From: Enterobacter sp. RIT418
Lineage (GTDB): Bacteria; Pseudomonadota; Gammaproteobacteria; Enterobacterales; Enterobacteriaceae
Assembly (NCBI RefSeq): GCF_003057745.1
Contig: NZ_QBJD02000018.1
Coordinates: 1 to 64,000 of the forward strand
Direction of reading: 5' to 3'
DNA: 64,000 nt
Shown: piece by piece, positions 16,493 to 27,078 of the stretch
Numbering within the stretch: position 1 is the first letter of the stretch
Layout of the letters: each line of letters opens with the position of its first letter
The notes under the pieces: generated by a model
What the model was told of the DNA's origin: nothing
Seen by the model: the letters and a program-made list of their open reading frames with translations, nothing else
The model's database searches: none
Position numbers and translations under genes: made by a program

Positions 16493-17631
16493 TACTGCGG
16501 CCACGAGCGAATATTGCGGACGGTTTCGGTCAGGTCGTGCACGCCGCTGATGGTTGGAACAAGCTGTGAGATCACGCGATTCCAGCGCGAAAGCGGCGCC
16601 GTGGTGACATAGACAATGTCATAGGGTTCCAGCTCAAACTCCGTGCCCATCACCATTGCCGACGCATCTTTGGCGTTAAGCTGGTAGATATTGGCAATTT
16701 TGTCCGAACGTTCTTTTTTCGGGATTGAGCGAATGACGAAGATCCCGGTGGCATCGGCCATATCCTGATTCACACCGCCCGCATTGCCCAGCGCCTCCGC
16801 CAGCGTCATACCGCTGCGATCCATTTTAAGCGTGCTCTGCTTAACCACTTCCCCCATCACGAAGACCTTCAGCGCATCGTTACGTGGGATAAAGAGGATA
16901 TCGCCAGGATACAGCAGTTTGTTTTGCGAAAGATCGCCGTGCTGCATTAGCGCATACAGTGAAAGCCGTGCGTCCTTGCCGTTGTGCGTGAGCACGACGT
17001 TTCGCCAGTCGGCATCGGCGGAGAGCCCCCCCGCAGCGTTAACCGCATCCATGACCGTCAGCGGGATATTGGTAATGGCCTGCTGGCCCGATTTTGCCAC
17101 TTCACCGGTGACATATGCTTTTTGAGAACGGAAAGACGCAATGCTGACGTCGACCTGGGGGCTTTCGATAACCCGCTCCAGGCGCGCGGCAATCTCATCG
17201 CGGATCTCAGCCACGGTTTTCCCGGCAACGTGCACCTTGCCGACGTAAGGATAAAAGAGCGTACCATCTGCATTAACCCAGTTACCGGCATCGCTTGCGC
17301 TACGATATTGTCCTGCAGGCGTGGTGAGCTCCGGGTGGTCCCATACCGTTACCGTCAGGATATCACCCGCGCCGACGCGGTACTCCCACGCTCTGACCTG
17401 GTCATCAAGGTTAGGATTTTGCTGAGATTTCAGCATCGGTTTGCGCATTTTTTCAATCAGGCCGGGCGTAATCGGGTAGACGTCGACATGATTATCAATT
17501 TGATAATCAGCGGCGCCCGACGAGGCAATATTCTTCCCTGTTACGCTTAAATTTTGCCCGGGAGAAAAAACACAGCCGGTTAACTGACTAATAACGAGAA
17601 ATATAATCGAAAGTGGCGTTGTGTTTTTCAT
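16492..17631 (-). CDS. wza: Outer-membrane polysaccharide export lipoprotein (Wza type)
   Basis: 379 residues, equal in length to E. coli Wza. Lipoprotein signal [20 protein letters not shown] with lipobox LTGC. The polysaccharide export domain begins at [20 protein letters not shown] (about 84), followed by two SLBB domains ([12 protein letters not shown] and [18 protein letters not shown]). The C-terminal amphipathic helix [20 protein letters not shown] would form the alpha-barrel pore in the outer membrane. First gene of the wza-wzb-wzc unit. Confidence 0.92.
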   Translation of the reverse strand: MKNTTPLSIIFLVISQLTGCVFSPGQNLSVTGKNIASSGAADYQIDNHVDVYPITPGLIEKMRKPMLKSQQNPNLDDQVRAWEYRVGAGDILTVTVWDHPELTTPAGQYRSASDAGNWVNADGTLFYPYVGKVHVAGKTVAEIRDEIAARLERVIESPQVDVSIASFRSQKAYVTGEVAKSGQQAITNIPLTVMDAVNAAGGLSADADWRNVVLTHNGKDARLSLYALMQHGDLSQNKLLYPGDILFIPRNDALKVFVMGEVVKQSTLKMDRSGMTLAEALGNAGGVNQDMADATGIFVIRSIPKKERSDKIANIYQLNAKDASAMVMGTEFELEPYDIVYVTTAPLSRWNRVISQLVPTISGVHDLTETVRNIRSWPQ

Positions 17632-18098
17632 TTATATAATTAGTTCTATTGTCATTGCGGTCAGTCCTTAACCGACAAGCCAGGAGCAACAGCAATTAAA
17701 ACCCATGATTATCATTTTAATCAATGATTTACGTGTGAAGAAATAGATATATTCAGCTCCACGGTTCGCAGGTAATGTTACGAGAAATGCTAATGCGGGG
17801 GCTGAATGAAATAACGTCAAACATGTATGACGCGCAATTTTAAGTCTTCTGAACAGGGAATGCATTCGCAATATGATATAATTTCGAACGAGCCGTAATT
17901 TTTCAGAATTGATTTATATAACGATAATTCTCATCACAAAAATAGAAGTCATCCATTCAGCAAAATAATACCCAACCCCATAATCGCTACACAAAACCGT
18001 CCATTTTTGTTACATTTTTTTCAAACACACTACTGCGTGATACTTAAAATAGGCTCACAGCTGTTCCATCTGTCCGTAACGATTTCACTGGAGAAAAA
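17632..18098. other. Divergent, AT-rich spacer between wza and rcnB
   Basis: 467 bases without a supported gene. It must hold the promoters of wza (leftward) and rcnB (rightward). I looked for the ops/JUMPStart core GGCGGTAG on the wza-reading strand and did not find it, and for the G-tract operator of RcnR and did not find it. The rcnB side has GGAG at 18091-18094 before its ATG. A 67-codon ORF on the minus strand (17668-17871) has no support. Confidence 0.5.
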
Positions 18099-18431
18099 AT
18101 GGCTAAGCGCAAACTGCTGCTTCTGGGTGTTCTACTGTCTTTAGCGGGTGCTGCCTGCGCTGCTCCGCAAACGGCGTCCGCCCCTTCCGGCATCAAGGCC
18201 TATGAAGAACAAGAGTTCATTGCCGACTTCACCAAATTTAAGATCGGCGATACGGCACCTGCTCAGTACCAGACCCCGGAGTACACCATTAAACAGTACC
18301 AGCTGCGCAACCTCCCGGCACCGGATGCGGGTACGCACTGGACCTATATGGGTGAAAACTACGTGTTGATTAGCGATACCGATGGCAAAATTATCAAAGC
18401 GTACAACGGAGACATCTTCTATCACCGCTGA
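18099..18431 (+). CDS. rcnB: Periplasmic nickel/cobalt homeostasis protein
   Basis: 110 residues with a signal peptide (MAKRKLLLLGVLLSLAGAACA, cut before APQ). The mature part matches E. coli RcnB closely, especially QLRNLPAPDAGTHWTYMG and ISDTDGKIIKAYNGDIFYHR. RcnB tunes nickel and cobalt efflux by the RcnA pump from the periplasm. In E. coli it follows rcnR-rcnA; here neither is adjacent, yet rcnB keeps its map position just before mrp. The next gene begins inside its 3' end. Confidence 0.93.
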   Translation: MAKRKLLLLGVLLSLAGAACAAPQTASAPSGIKAYEEQEFIADFTKFKIGDTAPAQYQTPEYTIKQYQLRNLPAPDAGTHWTYMGENYVLISDTDGKIIKAYNGDIFYHR

Positions 18432-18861
18432 TAACGTTCGGATCCGCCCGTGGCAAGAGAGCGATCGTCCTTTCCTGCGCACGCTCTACCTGCATGCCCG
18501 ACGCGACGCCTGGCCGTGGCTGGACGGAGATGAATGGCAGCTTGAGGATTTCGATGCGGCGACCCGCGATGAAGAAATTTGGGTTGCCGTTCAGAACGGG
18601 CACCGTCTGGGGTTCGCCTCCGTCTGGATGAACGATAACTTTCTTCACAATCTGTTTATCGATCCGCCGTACCAGCGTCTGGGCGTCGGGCGCTTACTGC
18701 TTGAACAGGTGCAGAAGACGTTTACCAGCACGGGGTCACTCAAATGTCTGGTGAAGAACAGGCGGGCTGTGGAATTTTACCAGCGGCACGGCTGGCACAT
18801 TGAGGCGAAGGGTGATTCTCCGGACGGAGAGTATTATCTGATGCATTACCGCTTGCGTTAA
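18382..18861 (+). CDS. GNAT-family N-acetyltransferase overlapping rcnB
   Basis: Up to 159 residues. The only usual start in frame is ATG 18382, inside rcnB (50-base overlap); the conserved part begins near NVRIRPWQESDRPFLRTLYL. Acetyl-CoA site: FLHNLFIDPPYQRLGVGRLL, followed by CLVKNRRAVEFYQRHGWHIE. Substrate unknown. A start upstream of the overlap is excluded by the frame; a non-standard start near 18421 (ATC) is conceivable. Translation is probably coupled to rcnB. Confidence 0.8.
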   Translation: MAKLSKRTTETSSITADNVRIRPWQESDRPFLRTLYLHARRDAWPWLDGDEWQLEDFDAATRDEEIWVAVQNGHRLGFASVWMNDNFLHNLFIDPPYQRLGVGRLLLEQVQKTFTSTGSLKCLVKNRRAVEFYQRHGWHIEAKGDSPDGEYYLMHYRLR

Positions 18862-18930
18862 CGTCGGGTGGCGCTGCGCTCTGCGATAACCCGACCTACA
18901 AAACCGTATTTTGCAGGCCGGGTAAGGCCA
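18862..18930. repeat. REP-type palindromic element between two convergent genes
   Basis: Contains GTCGGGTGGCGCTGCGCT and, 40 bases on, the inverse-type GCAGGCCGGGTAAGGC, the usual halves of an enterobacterial REP pair. It lies between the GNAT gene and mrp, which end toward each other. Confidence 0.7.
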
Positions 18931-18937
18931 AGAGAAA

Positions 18938-20047
18938 TTACACCGCGCGGAAGGCAATTTCACCCGGAATCACTTCGCCCTGCCAGTAAAGCTGCGCCGC
19001 AACGCGCCCCGCCAGCTGACGATAGATTTCCGCAAACTCGCTGTCCGGACGGCTCACCACCGTCGGCTTCCCGCTGTCGAGATCTTCACGCAGCGTGATG
19101 TGCAGCGGCATCTGGCCCAGCAGCTGAGTGTGGTACTGCGCGGCCAGTTTTTCTGCGCCGCCGGTGCCAAAGATAGGCTCATGGTGTCCGCAGTTGCTGC
19201 AAATATGCATGCTCATGTTTTCGACGATGCCGAGGACAGGGACTTCCACCTTCTCAAACATCACGATGCCTTTTTTGGCGTCAATCAGCGCAATGTCCTG
19301 CGGCGTTGTCACCACAACCGCGCCCGTCACCGGAATGTTCTGCGCCAGCGTCAGCTGAATGTCACCCGTGCCCGGCGGCATGTCCAGCACCAGATAATCC
19401 AGATCCGGCCACAGGGTCTCCTGCAGCATCTGCATCAGCGCTTTGCTGGCCATCGGGCCGCGCCAAACCATGGCGTTATCGTCGGTGACCAGATAGCCAA
19501 TCGAGTTAGTCGCCAGCCCGTGCGCCATAATCGGCGCCATGTGGGTACCGTCCGGCGACGTTGGGCGCTGGTTTTCCGCGCCCAGCATGTTCGGTACCGA
19601 CGGGCCGTAAATATCCGCGTCCAGAATACCCACCTTCGCCCCTTCGGCCGCCAGCGCCAGCGCCAGGTTTACCGCGGTGGAGGATTTCCCCACCCCGCCC
19701 TTTCCGGAACTGACGGCGATGATGTTCTTCACGCCGTTCACGCCAGGCTGGTTTTTTACGCGCTTGAGCGTGGCAATGCTGTGGCTCAGCTTCCAGTCAA
19801 TCGCCTTTGCGCCCGTGATGCGCAGCAGCTCAGAGCTGGTTTGCTCTTTCAGGGTATCGAACGCGCTGGCCCAGACGAACGGCATTTGCAGTTCGATGTG
19901 CAGCGTATCGTCCATCCACGCCACGTGATGCAGCGCTTTCAGCGCGGTGAGATTGTGCTTCAGGGTTGGGTGCTGAAAATTAGCCAGCGTCCCGGCAACC
20001 ATTGCTCGTAAAGCTTCCGGTGATTTGGCCTGGGATTGAGAACTCAT
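18938..20047 (-). CDS. mrp: Iron-sulfur cluster carrier ATPase Mrp (ApbC)
   Basis: 369 residues from ATG 20047, with AAGGAG just upstream; equal in length to E. coli Mrp. N-terminal DUF59-like region, then the deviant Walker A SSGKGGVGKSSTAVNLA, switch I ILDADIYGPSVP, Walker B LVLDMPPGTGD, and the cluster-binding CxxC in HICSNCGHHEP. It carries Fe-S clusters to target proteins. Divergently transcribed from metG, as in E. coli. Confidence 0.96.
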   Translation of the reverse strand: MSSQSQAKSPEALRAMVAGTLANFQHPTLKHNLTALKALHHVAWMDDTLHIELQMPFVWASAFDTLKEQTSSELLRITGAKAIDWKLSHSIATLKRVKNQPGVNGVKNIIAVSSGKGGVGKSSTAVNLALALAAEGAKVGILDADIYGPSVPNMLGAENQRPTSPDGTHMAPIMAHGLATNSIGYLVTDDNAMVWRGPMASKALMQMLQETLWPDLDYLVLDMPPGTGDIQLTLAQNIPVTGAVVVTTPQDIALIDAKKGIVMFEKVEVPVLGIVENMSMHICSNCGHHEPIFGTGGAEKLAAQYHTQLLGQMPLHITLREDLDSGKPTVVSRPDSEFAEIYRQLAGRVAAQLYWQGEVIPGEIAFRAV

Positions 20048-20184
20048 CCCGACTCCTTTGTTCTTGTGAATAAGACCGTAGATGAACAAGTTTACCTGAA
20101 AGGCCGTGGTTTGTGCTTACTTAATAATGCCCCATTTGGTAATATCAAAAACCCTTTTCACTGTTAAAAGAAGTAATGCCTACT

Positions 20185-22218
20185 ATGACTCAAGTCGCGA
20201 AAAAAATTCTGGTAACGTGCGCCCTGCCGTACGCCAACGGCTCAATCCACCTCGGCCACATGCTGGAGCATATCCAGGCTGATGTCTGGGTCCGTTACCA
20301 GCGAATGCGCGGCCACGAGGTCAACTTCATCTGCGCGGACGATGCCCACGGCACGCCGATCATGCTGAAAGCCCAGCAGCTGGGGATCTCCCCCGAGCAG
20401 ATGATTGCTGAAATGAGTCAGGAGCATCAGACCGATTTTGCCGGCTTTGACATCAGCTATGACAACTATCACTCCACGCACAGCGATGAGAACCGCGAGC
20501 TGTCGGAGCTGATCTACACCCGTCTTAAAGAGAACGGTTTTATTAAAAACCGCACCATCTCTCAGCTGTACGATCCGGAAAAAGGCATGTTCCTGCCGGA
20601 CCGTTTCGTCAAAGGCACCTGCCCGAAATGTAAATCTCCGGATCAGTACGGCGATAACTGCGAAGTGTGCGGCGCGACCTACAGCCCGACCGAGCTTATT
20701 GAGCCGAAGTCCGTGGTGTCCGGCGCGACGCCGGTGATGCGTGACTCCGAGCACTTCTTCTTCGACCTGCCCTCGTTTAGCGAAATGCTGCAGGCGTGGA
20801 CCCGCAGCGGCGCGCTGCAGGAGCAGGTGGCAAACAAAATGCAGGAGTGGTTCGAATCCGGCCTGCAGCAGTGGGATATCTCCCGCGACGCGCCTTACTT
20901 CGGCTTCGAAATCCCGAACGCACCGGGCAAATATTTCTACGTCTGGCTGGACGCGCCAATCGGCTACATGGGTTCCTTCAAGAACCTGTGCGACAAGCGC
21001 GGCGACACCGTAAGCTTTGACGAATACTGGAAGAAAGATTCCGACGCCGAGCTGTACCACTTCATCGGCAAAGACATCGTTTACTTCCACAGCCTGTTCT
21101 GGCCAGCGATGCTGGAAGGCAGCAACTTCCGTAAGCCAACCAACCTGTTCGTACACGGCTACGTGACGGTGAACGGCGCGAAGATGTCCAAGTCCCGCGG
21201 CACGTTCATTAAGGCCAGCACCTGGCTGAACCACTTCGACGCGGACAGCCTGCGCTACTACTACACCGCGAAGCTCTCTTCGCGCATCGACGATATCGAC
21301 CTCAACCTGGAAGATTTCGTGCAGCGCGTGAACGCGGACATCGTCAACAAGGTGGTTAACCTGGCCTCCCGTAACGCGGGCTTTATCGCCAAGCGTTTCG
21401 ACGGCGTGCTGTCTGCCGAACTGGCCGATCCTGAGCTGTTCAAAACCTTCACCGACGCCGCCGCTGCGGTTGGCGAAGCCTGGGAAAGCCGCGAGTTCGG
21501 CAAGGCGATTCGTGAAATCATGGCGCTGGCTGACGTCGCAAACCGCTACGTTGACGAGCAGGCGCCGTGGATTGTCGCGAAGCAGGAGGGCCGCGACGCT
21601 GACCTGCAGGCGATCTGCACCATGGGTCTGAACATGTTCCGCGTGCTGATGACCTGGCTCAAGCCGGTGCTGCCTCAGCTTTCTGAACGTGCTGAAGCGT
21701 TCCTGAACACCGAACTGACCTGGGACGCGATCCAGCAGCCGCTGCTCGGCCACAAGGTGAACACCTTCAAGGCGCTGTATAACCGCATCGAGATGAAGCA
21801 GGTAGAAGCCCTGGTGGAAGCGTCAAAAGAAGAGGTCAAAGCTGCCGCTGCGCCGGTGACCGGCCCGCTGGCTGACGATCCGATTCAGGAAACCATCACC
21901 TTTGATGATTTCGCGAAGGTCGATCTGCGCGTGGCGCTGATTGAGAACGCGGAGTTCGTTGAAGGTTCTGACAAGCTGCTGCGCCTGACGCTGGATCTGG
22001 GCGGCGAGAAGCGCAACGTCTTCTCCGGCATCCGCTCAGCCTACCCCGATCCGCAGGTGCTGATTGGTCGTCAGACGGTGATGGTAGCCAACCTGGCGCC
22101 GCGTAAAATGCGCTTCGGCATCTCTGAGGGGATGGTGATGGCCGCGGGCCCTGGCGGGAAAGATATCTTCCTGTTAAGCCCTGACGAAGGCGCGAAGCCG
22201 GGTCAGCAGGTGAAATAA
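20185..22218 (+). CDS. metG: Methionyl-tRNA synthetase
   Basis: 677 residues from ATG 20185, the E. coli length; ATG 20176 would add three residues. Class I synthetase: HIGH-type motif in [10 protein letters not shown], zinc-binding [22 protein letters not shown] in [12 protein letters not shown], anticodon-binding helices, and the C-terminal tRNA-binding OB domain starting at [14 protein letters not shown] (about 575). It charges both initiator and elongator tRNA-Met. Closed by a strong terminator. Confidence 0.98.
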   Translation: MTQVAKKILVTCALPYANGSIHLGHMLEHIQADVWVRYQRMRGHEVNFICADDAHGTPIMLKAQQLGISPEQMIAEMSQEHQTDFAGFDISYDNYHSTHSDENRELSELIYTRLKENGFIKNRTISQLYDPEKGMFLPDRFVKGTCPKCKSPDQYGDNCEVCGATYSPTELIEPKSVVSGATPVMRDSEHFFFDLPSFSEMLQAWTRSGALQEQVANKMQEWFESGLQQWDISRDAPYFGFEIPNAPGKYFYVWLDAPIGYMGSFKNLCDKRGDTVSFDEYWKKDSDAELYHFIGKDIVYFHSLFWPAMLEGSNFRKPTNLFVHGYVTVNGAKMSKSRGTFIKASTWLNHFDADSLRYYYTAKLSSRIDDIDLNLEDFVQRVNADIVNKVVNLASRNAGFIAKRFDGVLSAELADPELFKTFTDAAAAVGEAWESREFGKAIREIMALADVANRYVDEQAPWIVAKQEGRDADLQAICTMGLNMFRVLMTWLKPVLPQLSERAEAFLNTELTWDAIQQPLLGHKVNTFKALYNRIEMKQVEALVEASKEEVKAAAAPVTGPLADDPIQETITFDDFAKVDLRVALIENAEFVEGSDKLLRLTLDLGGEKRNVFSGIRSAYPDPQVLIGRQTVMVANLAPRKMRFGISEGMVMAAGPGGKDIFLLSPDEGAKPGQQVK

Positions 22219-22220
22219 TA

Positions 22221-22250
22221 AAAAAGCCGGATGCATAATCCGGCTTTTTT
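22221..22250 (+). terminator. Terminator of metG
   Basis: AAAAAGCCGGAT and ATCCGGCTTTTT pair across a short loop, flanked by A and T runs; starts three bases after the metG stop. Confidence 0.9.
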
Positions 22251-22269
22251 AATGGCATTTTGTTTTCTG

Positions 22270-22300
22270 CCTCTCCCCGTGGGAGAGGGTCGGGTGAGGG
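22270..22300. repeat. Intergenic palindromic repeat, copy A
   Basis: CCTCTCCCCGTGGGAGAGGG followed by TCGGGTGAGGG. The same element recurs in the window at 35170-35202 and 56630-56665, always just past a gene end. Confidence 0.75.
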
Positions 22301-22324
22301 CAACAGGCCGCACCCATTCCTTCA

Positions 22325-22795
22325 TTACGCCTTCGCGTTATGAACCCGCTGCGTCAGCCCGCGCAGGAAATAGCGCAGAAACTGATCGCCGCACTCGCGG
22401 TAGTTTTTATGGTCCGGCGCGCGCATCATGGCGGTGATTTCCGGCATCGAGACGCGGAATTTTTGTTGGGTCATCATCGCCAGGATATCGTCAGTTTTCA
22501 GTGAAAACGCAATGCGCAGCTTTTTCAGCACCGTGTTGTTATTCACGCGGCGCTCGAGCGCAAGCTCCGGCGCGGAGTCATCTTTGCCGCGCTTGTCGTA
22601 GATAAGCCCGTTCAGAAAGCCGGACAGGATAATATCCGGGCAACGAACAAAGCCCTCTTCATCTTCTTTGGTCGTCCAGGTATCAAAACTCGCGGACGTG
22701 GACTCCATGTCGGAAAGCGCAAGAATACGCACCATGTCGTTGTTGTTGGCTTTCAGGGTGTAGCGCAGGCTACGAAGTATGTCGTTACTCAGCAT
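22325..22795 (-). CDS. yehS: DUF1456 protein YehS
   Basis: 156 residues from ATG 22795, as in E. coli. Two similar halves each start with a short helical motif (NDILRSLRYTLKANNNDMVR and NNTVLKKLRIAFSLKTDDIL), the tandem DUF1456 layout. Function unknown. It follows btsS-btsR on the same strand after 47 bases and may be transcribed with them. Confidence 0.92.
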   Translation of the reverse strand: MLSNDILRSLRYTLKANNNDMVRILALSDMESTSASFDTWTTKEDEEGFVRCPDIILSGFLNGLIYDKRGKDDSAPELALERRVNNNTVLKKLRIAFSLKTDDILAMMTQQKFRVSMPEITAMMRAPDHKNYRECGDQFLRYFLRGLTQRVHNAKA

Positions 22796-22842
22796 GTGTG
22801 CCTTTATCTGTCGATGATGCAATGGCGCGCAGTGTACCAGTT

Positions 22843-23562
22843 TTACAGGCCGATCGCCTCTTTCAAACTTTTCAGATAGCGGCGGCTAACCGGCACCGTC
22901 TGTCCCGCGCGCAGCACCAGCTCGGCCTGCCCGTTTTCTTCCAGCCGAATTTCCTTCAGGTGCGCCATGTTCACCAGATACTGACGATGGCAGCGGATAA
23001 GCGGCGTGCGGCTTTCGAGCGTGCGCAGCGTCAGCTCGGTGAAACCTTCATTCCCTTCGGCGCTGGTCACGTAGACGCCGCTCAGGCGGCTGCTGACGAA
23101 CGCCACGTCGTCCATCTGCAACAGGTAAATACGGCTGTGCCCGGTGCACGGAATGAACTTGAGCGGCTGCTGGTTTTCCGGCAGCAGCGTAACGTCCTGC
23201 ACGGAGCGCTCCTGGCGCAGGCGGTTGAGCGTTTTGTCCAGCCGCTGCTCTTCAATCGGCTTGAGCAGATAGTCGAACGCATGCTCCTCGAACGCCTTCA
23301 CGGCGTATTCGTCGAACGCCGTCAGAAAAACGATATACGGCCGGTGCTCCGGGTCAAGCATGCCGACCATCTCCAGCCCGCTGATGCGCGGCATCTGGAT
23401 GTCGAGAAACAGCACGTCCGGGCGCAGCTTGTGTACCGCCCCGATGGCCTCGATGGCGTTTGCGCACTCACCCACCACCTCGATATCACGCTGCTCCTGC
23501 AACAGCACGCGCAGGTTTTCTCGTGCCAACGGCTCGTCATCCACAATCAGCACTCTCAGCAT
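22843..23562 (-). CDS. btsR: LytTR response regulator BtsR
   Basis: 239 residues. Receiver domain with [20 protein letters not shown] and phospho-acceptor Asp54 in [10 protein letters not shown]-terminal LytTR DNA-binding domain ([20 protein letters not shown] to [13 protein letters not shown]). Regulates the pyruvate transporter gene btsT in E. coli; btsT is not in this window. Its ATG lies inside the end of btsS (7-base ATGCTGA overlap), which couples translation of the pair. Confidence 0.96.
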   Translation of the reverse strand: MLRVLIVDDEPLARENLRVLLQEQRDIEVVGECANAIEAIGAVHKLRPDVLFLDIQMPRISGLEMVGMLDPEHRPYIVFLTAFDEYAVKAFEEHAFDYLLKPIEEQRLDKTLNRLRQERSVQDVTLLPENQQPLKFIPCTGHSRIYLLQMDDVAFVSSRLSGVYVTSAEGNEGFTELTLRTLESRTPLIRCHRQYLVNMAHLKEIRLEENGQAELVLRAGQTVPVSRRYLKSLKEAIGL

Positions 23563-25241
23563 GCGTTTTCCTCCAGCGGCAGTCGTAAGGTAATGCGGGT
23601 AAAGCGGTCCGGCTCGCAGGCAACGGCAATGCCACACCCGTCGCCAAAGTGGGCGCGCAGGCGCTTGTCCACCAGGCTCATGCCTAAGCCTCCGGAACCG
23701 GTGGGCTCATAAAGCCCGGCGTTATCCTCAATATCCAGCACAAGATGGTGGTTAAACCGGCTGGCGGAAATGGATATCTCCCCTGTCCCCAGCAGCTGCG
23801 AGGTGCCGTGCTTGATGGCGTTTTCCACAATCGGCTGCAGGGTAAAGGCCGGAAGATGCTGGTACGCCAGCTCGTCCGGTACGGATAAGGACACCTGCAG
23901 GCGCGACTGAAAGCGCGCCTTCTCAATCTGCAGGTAGGCATTGACGTGTTCAATCTCATCGGCCAGGGTCACGATCTCCGACGGGCGCTTGAGGTTTTTT
24001 CGGAAAAACGTCGACAGGAACTGCACCAGCTGGGCCGCCTGATCGCTGTCGCGACGAATCACCGCCTTCAGCGTATTCAGCGCGTTGAACAGAAAATGCG
24101 GGTTAACCTGCGCGTGCAGCAGCTTAATCTCTGACTGGGTCAGCAGCGCCTTCTGCCGCTCGTACTGGCCGGCCAGAATTTGCGCCGACAGCAGCTGCGC
24201 GATCCCCTCTCCCAGGGTGCGGTTGATGGAGCTGAACAGCCGGTTTTTCGGCTCATACAGCTTGATGGTGCCCATCACCCGCTGGTTTTCACCGCGCAGG
24301 GGAATGACCAGCGTTGAGCCAAGCTTGCACTGCGGATGCAGCGAGCAGCGGTACGGCACTTCATTGCCGTCGGCGTAAACCACCTCGCCCGTTTCAATGG
24401 CGCGCAGCGTGTAGGCGGACGAAATGGGCTTGCCGGGTAAATGGTGATCGTCGCCGGTGCCGGTAAAGGCCAGCAGCTTTTCGCGATCGGTTATTGCTAC
24501 CGCACCGATATCCAGCTCCTTATACAGCACCTGCGCCACCTTCATGCTGTTCTCTTCATTGAAGCCCTGGCGCAGTATCCCTTCCGTCGACGCAGCCACC
24601 TTCAGCGCCGTGGCGGAAAATGCCGAGGTGTATTTCTCAAACATCGCGCGCTTGTCGAGCAGAATACGCATAAACAGCGCGGCGCCGACGGTATTGGTCA
24701 CCATCATCGGCGCGGCAATGTTGCTGACCAGATGAAGGGCATCTTCAAACGGACGGGCAATCAGCAGGATGATCGCCATCTGCGCCATCTCGGCCACAAA
24801 GGTAATCGCCCCCGCGGTGATCGGGCTAAACACCTTGTCCGGGCGGCCGCGCTTGATCATGTAGCTGTGAACCAGCCCGCCGAGCAGCCCTTCGACGATC
24901 GTCGAAATCATGCAGCTGAGCGCCGTCATGCCGCCCATCGAGTAACGGTGCAGGCCACCCGTCAGGCCGACAAGCCCGCCCACGACGGGGCCACCGAGCA
25001 GCCCGCCCATGACCGCGCCTATCGCGCGCGTGTTGGCAATGGAATCTTCGATATGGAGACCAAAGTACGTCCCCATAATGCAGAAAATAGAGAAGGTTAC
25101 GTAGCAAAGCAGCTTGTGCGGTAAACGAACGGTAACCTGCATCAGCGGAATAAACAGGCGCGTTTTGCTCATCAGCCAGGCAATGACCAGAAACACGCAC
25201 ATCTGCTGAAGCAACAGCAGCACCAGATTGAACTCGTACAT
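23556..25241 (-). CDS. btsS: LytS-type sensor kinase BtsS, high-affinity pyruvate sensor
   Basis: 561 residues from ATG 25241. N-terminal 5TM-5TMR_LYT membrane domain (about 1-200), a GAF-type domain (about 230-345, with [20 protein letters not shown]), then a histidine-kinase part: [20 protein letters not shown] contains the phospho-acceptor His, and the ATPase site shows IVENAIKHG and [14 protein letters not shown]. Phosphorylates BtsR. Divergent from mlrA. Confidence 0.96.
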   Translation of the reverse strand: MYEFNLVLLLLQQMCVFLVIAWLMSKTRLFIPLMQVTVRLPHKLLCYVTFSIFCIMGTYFGLHIEDSIANTRAIGAVMGGLLGGPVVGGLVGLTGGLHRYSMGGMTALSCMISTIVEGLLGGLVHSYMIKRGRPDKVFSPITAGAITFVAEMAQMAIILLIARPFEDALHLVSNIAAPMMVTNTVGAALFMRILLDKRAMFEKYTSAFSATALKVAASTEGILRQGFNEENSMKVAQVLYKELDIGAVAITDREKLLAFTGTGDDHHLPGKPISSAYTLRAIETGEVVYADGNEVPYRCSLHPQCKLGSTLVIPLRGENQRVMGTIKLYEPKNRLFSSINRTLGEGIAQLLSAQILAGQYERQKALLTQSEIKLLHAQVNPHFLFNALNTLKAVIRRDSDQAAQLVQFLSTFFRKNLKRPSEIVTLADEIEHVNAYLQIEKARFQSRLQVSLSVPDELAYQHLPAFTLQPIVENAIKHGTSQLLGTGEISISASRFNHHLVLDIEDNAGLYEPTGSGGLGMSLVDKRLRAHFGDGCGIAVACEPDRFTRITLRLPLEENAC

Positions 25242-25459
25242 ACTCGGGAACCGCACCTTCTAAAAACGCGTAACATACACTGAAGGGGGAAAACTTTCTT
25301 TGAAGCAGTCCAAAAAAGCTGAAATTCGTGTCCGCTATCACATCTTTTGCCGAACATCGCGCACGCTTCGTATAATTTGTACAAAAAAGAATCAATTCTT
25401 CCTGGTTCGGCAAAGTGGGTCTACAGTTAAGCTGGGGACGCGCAGGCCAGGGGGCGAAT

Positions 25460-26200
25460 ATGGCGCTTTACACGATAGGTGAAGTGGCACTCCTTTGTGA
25501 TATCAATCCCGTCACGCTCAGGGCGTGGCAGCGGCGGTATGGATTACTCAAGCCGCAGCGAACGGACGGCGGACATCGCCTTTTCAATGATGCCGATATC
25601 GACAGGATCCGGGAAATCAAAAGCTGGATCGATAACGGCGTGCAGGTAGGCAAAGTGAAATCCCTGCTCTGCCAGGACGATCCCGACACGCAGCGCGTCT
25701 GGCGCGAACAGCAAGAAACCCTGCTGCGCCTTCTGCAGGCCGGTAACCTGCAGCGCCTGCGCGCCTGGATTAAGGAGCAAGGGCGCGATCACCCGGCGCA
25801 AACGCTGATCGTACAGCTTTTTATTCCCTTACGCCGCCGCCTCCAGTGCCAGCAGTCCACGCTGCAGGCGCTCCTGAGCATGCTCGACGGCGTGCTTATC
25901 AACTATATTTCGGTCTGCCTGGCCTCCGCGCGAAACAAGAGCGGAAAAGATGCGCTGGTGGTCGGCTGGAACATTCACGACACCACCCGCCTGTGGCTTG
26001 AAGCGTGGATCGCCACCCAAAAAGGCTGGCGTGTCGACGTGCTGGCCCATTCGCTCGCCCAGCTGCGGCCCGAGTTTTTTGACGGCCAGACGCTGCTGGT
26101 CTGGTGTGGCGAGGTTCCCACCGCCTCCCAGCAACAGCTGCTGGCCGAGTGGCGGGAGAATGGCTATCCGGTTTACGCCCTGGGGCCGGATGAGTCGTAA
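25460..26200 (+). CDS. mlrA: MerR-like regulator of curli and biofilm
   Basis: 246 residues from ATG 25460 (GGGGGCG ahead of it). The first 70 residues are a MerR helix-turn-helix almost identical to E. coli MlrA (LYTIGEVALLCDINPVTLRA, QRTDGGHRLFNDADIDRIRE). The rest is a cobalamin-binding-like sensor fold (KDALVVGWNIHDTTRLWLEA) in which the B12-binding histidine motif is not obvious. It activates csgD and so curli and cellulose. The csg genes are not in the window. Confidence 0.95.
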   Translation: MALYTIGEVALLCDINPVTLRAWQRRYGLLKPQRTDGGHRLFNDADIDRIREIKSWIDNGVQVGKVKSLLCQDDPDTQRVWREQQETLLRLLQAGNLQRLRAWIKEQGRDHPAQTLIVQLFIPLRRRLQCQQSTLQALLSMLDGVLINYISVCLASARNKSGKDALVVGWNIHDTTRLWLEAWIATQKGWRVDVLAHSLAQLRPEFFDGQTLLVWCGEVPTASQQQLLAEWRENGYPVYALGPDES

Positions 26201-26266
26201 CGGCATTTAATGGTTCATTAACAGCTGCGCTTCACCGTATAATTGTTCCGTTAACAACAGGAGCAC

Positions 26267-26383
26267 ATGATGAAGGCAACCAAACTGGCCGTAATTACCC
26301 TTTTCGTTCTGATGGCCGTAAGCGGCATTGGCGGCGTCATGCTGGCGGGCTACTCGTTTATTGTTCGCGGCGGTGTCGGCTGA
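26267..26383 (+). CDS. yohO: Small membrane protein YohO
   Basis: 37-38 residues; AGGAG at 26259-26263 favours ATG 26270 over ATG 26267. One membrane helix ([20 protein letters not shown]) with the core [10 protein letters not shown] shared with E. coli YohO, and the same position between mlrA and yehW. The last 26 bases overlap the 3' end of yehW on the other strand. Function unknown. Confidence 0.85.
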   Translation: MMKATKLAVITLFVLMAVSGIGGVMLAGYSFIVRGGVG

Positions 26384-27078
26384 GATACGCGGCCAATCGT
26401 TCGAACAGGCGGTCGACGACGATCGCCGCCAGCGCCACCAAAATCGCCCCCTGCAGAATATAGGCCGTATTAAACCCGCTCAGGCCGATAATAATCGGCG
26501 TGCCCAGGGTGTTTGCCCCCACCGTTGACGCGATAGTCGCCGTGCCAATGTTGATAATGACCGACGTGCGGATCCCCGCGATAATGACCGGCGCGGCGAG
26601 CGGCAGCTCAACTTTCCACAGCCGCTGGCGGGCGCTCATCCCGACCCCTTCGGCCACGCTCAGCACGGACGGCGGTACCGCCGCTATCCCGGCCAGCGTC
26701 CCCTGTAAAATGGGCAGTACGCCGTAGAGAATCAGCGCGACAAGCGCCGGCTCCTGACCAAAGCCCATGACCGGTACCGCAATCGCCAGCACCGCCACGG
26801 GGGGAAACGTCTGCCCCATCGCGGCGATGGTCTCGACCAGCGGACGAAATTCCCTGCCCTGCGGCCGCGTGACCGCAATTCCGGCGCCCACGCCGAGCAA
26901 AATGGCCATCATGCTGGAGAGTGATACCAGCCAGAAATGGGCCAGCGTCAGGTTAACGAAGCTCTCCTGCTGATAAACCGGGCGCGGCAGCCCGGGAAAG
27001 AGCGCGCTAAACAGCCCCGCGCTGTGCGGCATCAGAAACAGCAGGGCAACAAAAAGGCCAATCAGCCAAAGCAACGGA

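Noticed and set aside
17632..17700. JUMPStart/ops element before wza
   Set aside because: The core GGCGGTAG is not present on the wza strand; only a vague GCGGTCAG-like word was found.
17668..17871. 67-codon ORF upstream of wza
   Set aside because: No ribosome site or family; lies in the expected promoter region.
18000..18090. RcnR operator before rcnB
   Set aside because: No long G or C tract flanked by TACT/AGTA is present.
20242..21753. 503-codon ORF antisense to metG
   Set aside because: Shadow of metG; composition typical of antisense frames.
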